Shown here piece by piece: positions 59,869-64,000 of a DNA stretch of 64,000 bases. Positions within the stretch are counted from its first letter, which is position 1. Each line of letters begins with the position of its first letter. Below the pieces are notes generated by a model, which saw nothing but the letters and a program-made list of their open reading frames with translations, did no database searches and was not told where the DNA came from. The position numbers and the translations under genes are program-made. This stretch comes from Hyaloperonospora brassicae (taxonomy: Eukaryota; Oomycota; Peronosporomycetes; Peronosporales; Peronosporaceae), in NCBI GenBank assembly GCA_947650285.1, contig CANTFL010001256.1, positions 434,001-498,000 on the forward strand. Direction: 5' to 3'.

Positions 59869-61912
59869 GAGCCAGGCAAAGCGAGCGGGAGATACGAAGT
59901 AGAAGCAATCGTGGATGACGACTTACCACTCTCTTCGAGCATCAGCAGGACTCAGCGACGGTTTCAGGTGAAGTTAAAAAGCTAAGACATCCCTACATGC
60001 GATACTTAATCTAATCTATTGTGGGTAGGTTTGTTATGCGATCAACTACGGCAGAAGAAGAGAGAGAATCAGTTGAAGATGGTGCGGGTGAAGGATGAGT
60101 GCTAGTCCAAGCACCACTGTCACCAACAACCTAACCTCTGTGATGACAAGCAGGCAGAGATGAGGGTGAAAACACTGCGTCCATATTGCATAAAGTACAT
60201 AAAAGAAAGGGACTTTATTACTTAAATGGATTACCTAAAGACTCGAAGAAGGAAGACTCGACGGCGGAAGACTTGACAAGCCAAGAATCGACGAAGGACG
60301 ACTCTTCGAGTCGACTTACCTGCATGGCAGAATATCCGAGGACAAAAGGTCAGTGGCGGCCACCACAGACTCGTCGAGTCGCGAAGTATAATGCTGAGCG
60401 ACCAAAGAGGCGAAAGTCAGCATGTCACGACGATTCTCGGAAATCGGTGCAGCGGGTATCACAGAAGGAGGAGCGGGTTCGTCTAATCCTGACCTCAACA
60501 ATACGAGACGCCACATCGCTCTCAGCAACACCTGCCGGCACAAATACAGGGAAATCAGGATGGTGTGCCCTGAAACAAATGTTGTTGGGGTGCTCCTCCG
60601 GCCTGGTCAACTGTCAGACCTTCCATATCTCAAATTTTTCCCAATGAACCGATCTCGGCAAACCAGTCAGGACCTAAAGGCACCCATTTGTGACTAACGT
60701 GTGGACAGTGGGGCATAGATGGTTCAAATGAAAGTTCGGGACCGAGAGCAGAAGCCAGTCCGTCAGGCATAACCGCTCAGAGACAACCTCGTCAGGACAT
60801 GGTTAAAGACTTCACGTCCAGCCGGAGGGGTATCCACGACGCTTGCAAGAAGAGGGATATTTCTCCGAGATCGCGAATAGGGTGCCTATATCAGCAGTCG
60901 ACCTAGATATGTCGAAGTCTGGGTGCCTCCCCCTCAAGATGCTGAACTCGAAAACCAATGAATTCTCTCCTACAAGGCGAAGTACACCTTCAATTGAGAA
61001 TCAGCAGTATTCTTGCGGTCGACCTAATGACCGAACCCGCGGTATCGGCCCCATACAGGATAGACGGCATCCAGCATACTTCTCGTTCGAAGATACCGTT
61101 TGAAAGAGTAGAGTCCAGCCCGAGCGACTTGAATACGAGCCGCAGCTACAAACATAGGCGATTCCAGGAACATGCCGAAGGTCACCTGGCAGTAGTGAGA
61201 CGGGATGAACACGTCCATTATCGCTCGTAGAGCAGCCACCGAGACGAAGGAAACCGCGACGACAGACCGGCCATGGAGGTTCTCCATGCGGAGAGGCGAC
61301 CGATCGGCAGTAATCTATGCCCAACACCGGGACGAACCTGGGTGATAAACGTGATTTCCACACTCTGGCTTATCGCTGGTTTATGACGAGATCACGTGCC
61401 ACTGCCTGTGCCGCGCGGGTGAGAAGCACCACTACGGGCATACAAAGCGAGAAAGGCAGTTCTAACACCACAGACGCAGGTACGGATGGTGCGGAAGCCG
61501 TCTCAGGCGCCTCACGGATGACAATAGAAGACACGCTTGATTGATTAGTCGACACCACGGGCGCACGAACGGAAGATGCGACAGAGGTCTCAGGCGATTG
61601 ACTGGTCCCAGGAGAAGAAGTGCTCGATCGACGAGTCGACACCGTCCGAGGAAAAGCTTGGGACACAGTAAAAGGGGCCCAGGTGAAGGAGTCTCCCGGG
61701 AACGTTTGTCGGATGACGCAGACAAACCTCTCTACTTGCGCTTCTTCGTCGGCTACACTGGATTTGCGTTAGCGTCGACGGAACTCGGAGGCGATGACGT
61801 CGCGGGGACGAAAGACGACACTGAACACGACGGAAGAACTTAAACTATTACGGTATGGGAGACAGGAGCAGACGTCAACGAGACCGACGTGATCGTCGAT
61901 CCAGACACTTGA
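59869..61912. other. decayed retroelement-derived sequence
   Basis: 60,186-60,647 is an open plus-strand stretch starting with 15-bp repeats coding KKEDSTAEDLTSQESTKDDS, then a basic region. Further pieces (for example AVDLMTEPAVSAPYRIDGIQ near 61,020) show no recognisable catalytic motif. This looks like remains of at least one other retroelement. No intact gene. Confidence 0.4.
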
Positions 61913-62303
61913 TGTAACGGGGCAGCCCGTTACATGGAATTGTCACTTTAAGAAAAGTGACAATAACGAATATGAAGTTGAATATTCTTTAAACAATATC
62001 ACGGAAGCGATGATATTGAAGGGTCGACCAAAGAGTCTGTTCATTGGTTGATATCTTGATGATATCAACCCACCAATCGCCGCAAGACGCGCGCAATGAG
62101 TGGTGACGAGACGTCACCATACACTCAGTTACATTAGCATAATTAAGTTAAGTCAAACAAAGAGAAAGTAGTTTATAGACTTAATTATATTAATATAACA
62201 GTTCTGCTTTTACCTTACCTACGCTTCCTCGCTTGCCTTGTGTACGTCTGTCGGGGCACCGATACCCTTGCGTTAAGTTCACGCAAGGGTGTGCCCCGTT
62301 ACA
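61913..62303 (+). repeat. 5' LTR of a younger Ty3/gypsy element, 391 bp
   Basis: Begins TGTAACGGGGCAGCCCGTTA and ends GTGCCCCGTTACA, with TG...CA borders. The two termini are themselves complementary. The 3' LTR is beyond the window, so the right border is inferred from similarity to the LTR end at 2685 and the gag start 45 bp later. A TGG at 62306, three bases past the end, could begin the primer-binding site. It contains at least seven perfect hairpins (arms 8-10 nt): 61913-61934, 61940-61963, 61994-62018, 62046-62070, 62101-62119, 62264-62290 and the enclosing 62252-62298. Confidence 0.85.
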
Positions 62304-62347
62304 CCTGGTAGCACTTTGTAGTCCTTCCAAGGACCACAACATCCAAC

Positions 62348-63211
62348 ATGAGCATGTTGGATGATGAAGAGACCTTTCACGCCACGCGTGAAGGGTTTAC
62401 CCATTTGAGTGACATCGAATGGGGTGCGGTAGAACGAATGAGTTCTACCGTAGGCGAGTTCGCCATTAGCTCCATGTTGGAGTCTCTAGACAGACACCAA
62501 CAACATGCCGCTATAGCCAAGTTCATCCAAGATGAACTTGTCGCCGAAAGGGATAAAGTAGCCTTGCTTTACCAGCAAGGCTCTCAACAGGCCGAGCAGT
62601 TGAGAGAACTCGGTGCTCAACAGACAGAGCTGTTGAGACAGCAGCAATTCCATGCTTCTGTTGGCGGGACGGCACATGCGCGTCGTCCCGAGGTCATGAA
62701 GGTTGACATCTCCAAGAACAGTGGAGTGCCGGAGGACTCCCTGTTACTATGGTTTGTCGAACTCGACAGAGCCTTAAGGGCTCGTCGCGTCGAAGATGAG
62801 CAAATGAAACTCACATTTGCTCAGACCCACTTGGCAGGGCGTGCCAAAACTTGGTCCCTGGGACTCGAGAGTAGCGACCCACATGTGTTAAGGTCGCTAG
62901 ATGACTTCAAGTCCCGGCTCAGACAAACGTTTGAGCCGCCACGAGCTGAGTTCAGGGCTCGTTCTGAGCTCCTGAAACTCAAGCAGGGTAAGCGTGATGT
63001 TCACGCTTACGCACAACATATACGACTCCTCGCGAGTAGTATAACTGCTAACCCAGTTCATGAACACACGTTGATTACGGTGTTCATGCAAGGGCTCGCA
63101 GAAGGGCCCGTCAGGATCCACCTGTTCCGCCTTGAGCTGAATACTCTTGAAGAAGTGATATCAGCCGCGGAACAGGAAGACTTTAGCATGAGACAGGCTC
63201 ATGCTAGCTAA
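62348..63211 (+). CDS. Ty3/gypsy Gag (capsid part), 287 aa
   Basis: The frame starts MSMLDDEETFHATREGFTHL. A coiled-coil-like stretch (about residues 55-105, Gln/Glu/Leu-rich) precedes a retrotransposon gag core with LLLWFVELDRALRARRVEDE, AGRAKTWSLGLESSDPHVLR, LDDFKSRLRQTFEPPRAEFR and LLKLKQGKRDVHAYAQHIRL, the signature of retrotrans_gag capsids. It ends with TAA at 63209-63211, but the same frame continues open for another 96 codons and there carries the zinc knuckle. Capsid and nucleocapsid are thus split by one stop codon, either a nonsense mutation or a readthrough site. The gene's nucleotide sequence is full of inverted repeats. Confidence 0.85.
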   Translation: MSMLDDEETFHATREGFTHLSDIEWGAVERMSSTVGEFAISSMLESLDRHQQHAAIAKFIQDELVAERDKVALLYQQGSQQAEQLRELGAQQTELLRQQQFHASVGGTAHARRPEVMKVDISKNSGVPEDSLLLWFVELDRALRARRVEDEQMKLTFAQTHLAGRAKTWSLGLESSDPHVLRSLDDFKSRLRQTFEPPRAEFRARSELLKLKQGKRDVHAYAQHIRLLASSITANPVHEHTLITVFMQGLAEGPVRIHLFRLELNTLEEVISAAEQEDFSMRQAHAS

Positions 63212-63502
63212 AACTCTTACCGTCCACCGAGACGACAAGAGATCGGAGATCCAGAACCAATGGACCTCTGCTATGTTGAGAGCGAGAGACCTCTCTCTAC
63301 AAACAACACGCGATTGAAGAGGTGCAATCGCTGTCAAAAGTCAGGGCACTACGCATACGAGTGTAGTGCTCCACGCCCAGTACCAATCAGTACTGAGCGA
63401 AATGGACGACCATTTTCCAGAAAGGGCAATGGGCGTGGGTCCAGCGCTGTTGCGAAGCCGCAACAGCGAGACGGACCATCAAAAAATGGTCGGGGTCAGT
63501 AG
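63212..63502 (+). CDS. Gag C-terminal nucleocapsid with CCHC zinc knuckle
   Basis: In frame with the gag core after the TAA. The zinc knuckle reads CNRCQKSGHYAYEC (C-X2-C-X4-H-X4-C) at about 63,322-63,363, followed by a basic Arg/Gly/Lys-rich tail (RNGRPFSRKGNGRGSS) that would bind RNA. It ends at TAG 63500-63502. Without readthrough of 63209 there is no obvious separate start except the ATG at 63260. Confidence 0.75.
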   Translation, partial: NSYRPPRRQEIGDPEPMDLCYVESERPLSTNNTRLKRCNRCQKSGHYAYECSAPRPVPISTERNGRPFSRKGNGRGSSAVAKPQQRDGPSKNGRGQ

Positions 63503-63524
63503 GGGCGGAGCGCCCTACTGATCC
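63481..63524 (+). promoter_or_regulatory. -1 programmed ribosomal frameshift signal between gag and pol
   Basis: The heptamer A-AAA-AAT at 63481-63487 fits X-XXY-YYZ in the gag frame (TCA AAA AAT). A -1 slip leads into the open pol frame. A hairpin follows: CAGTAGGG (63497-63504) pairs with CCCTACTG (63513-63520), extendable with one G-U pair to 63493-63524. The spacer is 5-9 nt, as in known signals. The gag stop codon lies inside the stem. Confidence 0.7.
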
Positions 63525-64000
63525 AGCAACCTTAAGAGAATTTGCAAATCTCTTGACGAAAGTTGATCCAGATACACAATCATTGTGTGCCTCTGCACCT
63601 GGTGATGACGTTTCGCTCATCACCTTGAAGTTGGAAGCGACAAATGATTTGTCACTTCGTGCCCTAGTAGACTGTGGGGCGTCGAACAACTTTGTTCGAC
63701 GCCAGTCACTAGAGGGTCGTAGGCTCAAGTTCGTTGAGCGCGACATTCCCCTCACAAGGATGACGGTGCGCCTTGCAACAGGCGCATCGATTACCGTTAA
63801 GAAACGTGTAGTCGGAATCCACTACACGTTGGAGGGCGAACAGTACGATGATGACTTCATCGTACTAGATCTGGATGACAAATTTGATGTCATCCTGGGA
63901 TTACCTTGGCTCAGAAAGTACGAGCCAAGGGTGATCTGGCAGCATCGATCCGTGAAGATGCCTGCCACTTGTTCATCAGATGGCCATCTGATGAACATCT
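63481..64000 (+). CDS. Ty3/gypsy Pol, N-terminal part with protease, cut by window end
   Basis: The frame is -1 relative to gag and stays open from the slippery site to the window end. The retropepsin-like domain starts near residue 45 with LRALVDCGASNNFVRRQSL, where D-C-G-A replaces the usual D-T/S-G-A. This variant also occurs in other gypsy proteases, so it need not be inactive. LEGEQYDDDFIVLDLDDKFD and VILGLPWLRKYEPRVIW are the typical second half (DVILGxPWL). Reverse transcriptase would follow outside the window. Confidence 0.85.

Larger units (their letters stand above)
62304..63997 (+). repeat. dense array of short perfect inverted repeats over gag-pol
   Basis: Perfect arms with short loops follow each other along the whole stretch. 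Examples (arm length): 62340-62363 (11), 62427-62450 (9), 62518-62540 (10), 62560-62582 (9), 62797-62823 (10), 62988-63010 (10), 63059-63088 (9), 63121-63176 (10, 36-nt loop), 63184-63206 (9), 63445-63468 (10), 63678-63703 (12), 63803-63830 (10), 63842-63866 (10), 63904-63930 (9), 63970-63997 (14, no loop). Many arms of 6-8 nt fill the gaps. Confidence 0.88.

Noticed and set aside
60186..60647. 153-codon plus-strand frame as a real gene
   Set aside because: It begins with a 15-bp minisatellite and is flanked by decayed retroelement sequence; no domain.
63663..63690. D-C-G in the pol protease as an inactivating change
   Set aside because: The D-C-G-A form is known in some gypsy proteases and the rest of the domain is intact, so it cannot be taken as damage.
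62304..63997. Hairpins as multiple transcription terminators or tRNA-like genes
   Set aside because: No U-tracts follow the stems and no cloverleaf with A and B boxes can be built; the stems run through conserved gag-pol codons.

Overview
The window reads as nuclear DNA of an oomycete, most likely a Phytophthora or downy-mildew relative. The signs are GC-richer, intron-poor genes with short GT-AG introns of about 50-110 bp, DedA/VTT, LicD, BEACH and U-box protein families, and Ty3/gypsy gag-pol remnants of a type I know from Phytophthora genomes. The species cannot be fixed from the sequence alone.

Layout. 1-2685 is an old LTR (its first ~70 bp lie outside the window) split by a complete pogo/Tigger-like DNA transposon (142-2451) with perfect 23-bp TIRs, a TA duplication and a four-exon transposase frame that appears intact. 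2.7-5.4 kb is decayed sequence. A gene-dense block follows from 5.4 to 34.1 kb: C2/U-box ligase (-), SLC35F5-like transporter (+), F-box protein (+), XPA repair protein (-), METTL1/Trm8 tRNA m7G methyltransferase (+, six exons), a 3,328-aa BEACH/WD40 protein (-), a LicD/fukutin-like membrane protein (+), an eight-exon PHTF-family membrane protein (+) and an unidentified 314-aa protein (-). A relic pogo transposase lies at about 26.2 kb, between the BEACH and LicD genes.

34.1-40.1 kb holds no gene I can support. At 40.1-43.9 kb two TCAIM-like mitochondrial paralogues lie tail to tail; their 5' halves are almost identical while their 3' halves have diverged, the pattern left by gene conversion. 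A VTT/DedA-family membrane protein follows (44.5-45.4 kb). 45.4-50.4 kb is AT-rich and empty. 50.5-51.3 kb has 15-bp and 48-bp tandem repeats, then a badly broken Ty3/gypsy copy (about 52.8-59.9 kb) and further decayed sequence.

From 61,913 to the window end lies the 5' part of a younger Ty3/gypsy element: LTR, gag, zinc knuckle and the start of pol. It carries the most unusual signal here. Both LTR and coding sequence are packed end to end with short perfect inverted repeats (arms 7-14 nt), at a density far above chance and not seen in the other genes or in the older gypsy copy. Within this array sits a textbook -1 frameshift signal between gag and pol.

The host genes are a mixed housekeeping set (DNA repair, tRNA modification, vesicle and membrane trafficking, ubiquitin ligation) rather than a pathway cluster. 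Two divergent pairs share short promoters (7286-7563 and 12131-12377).
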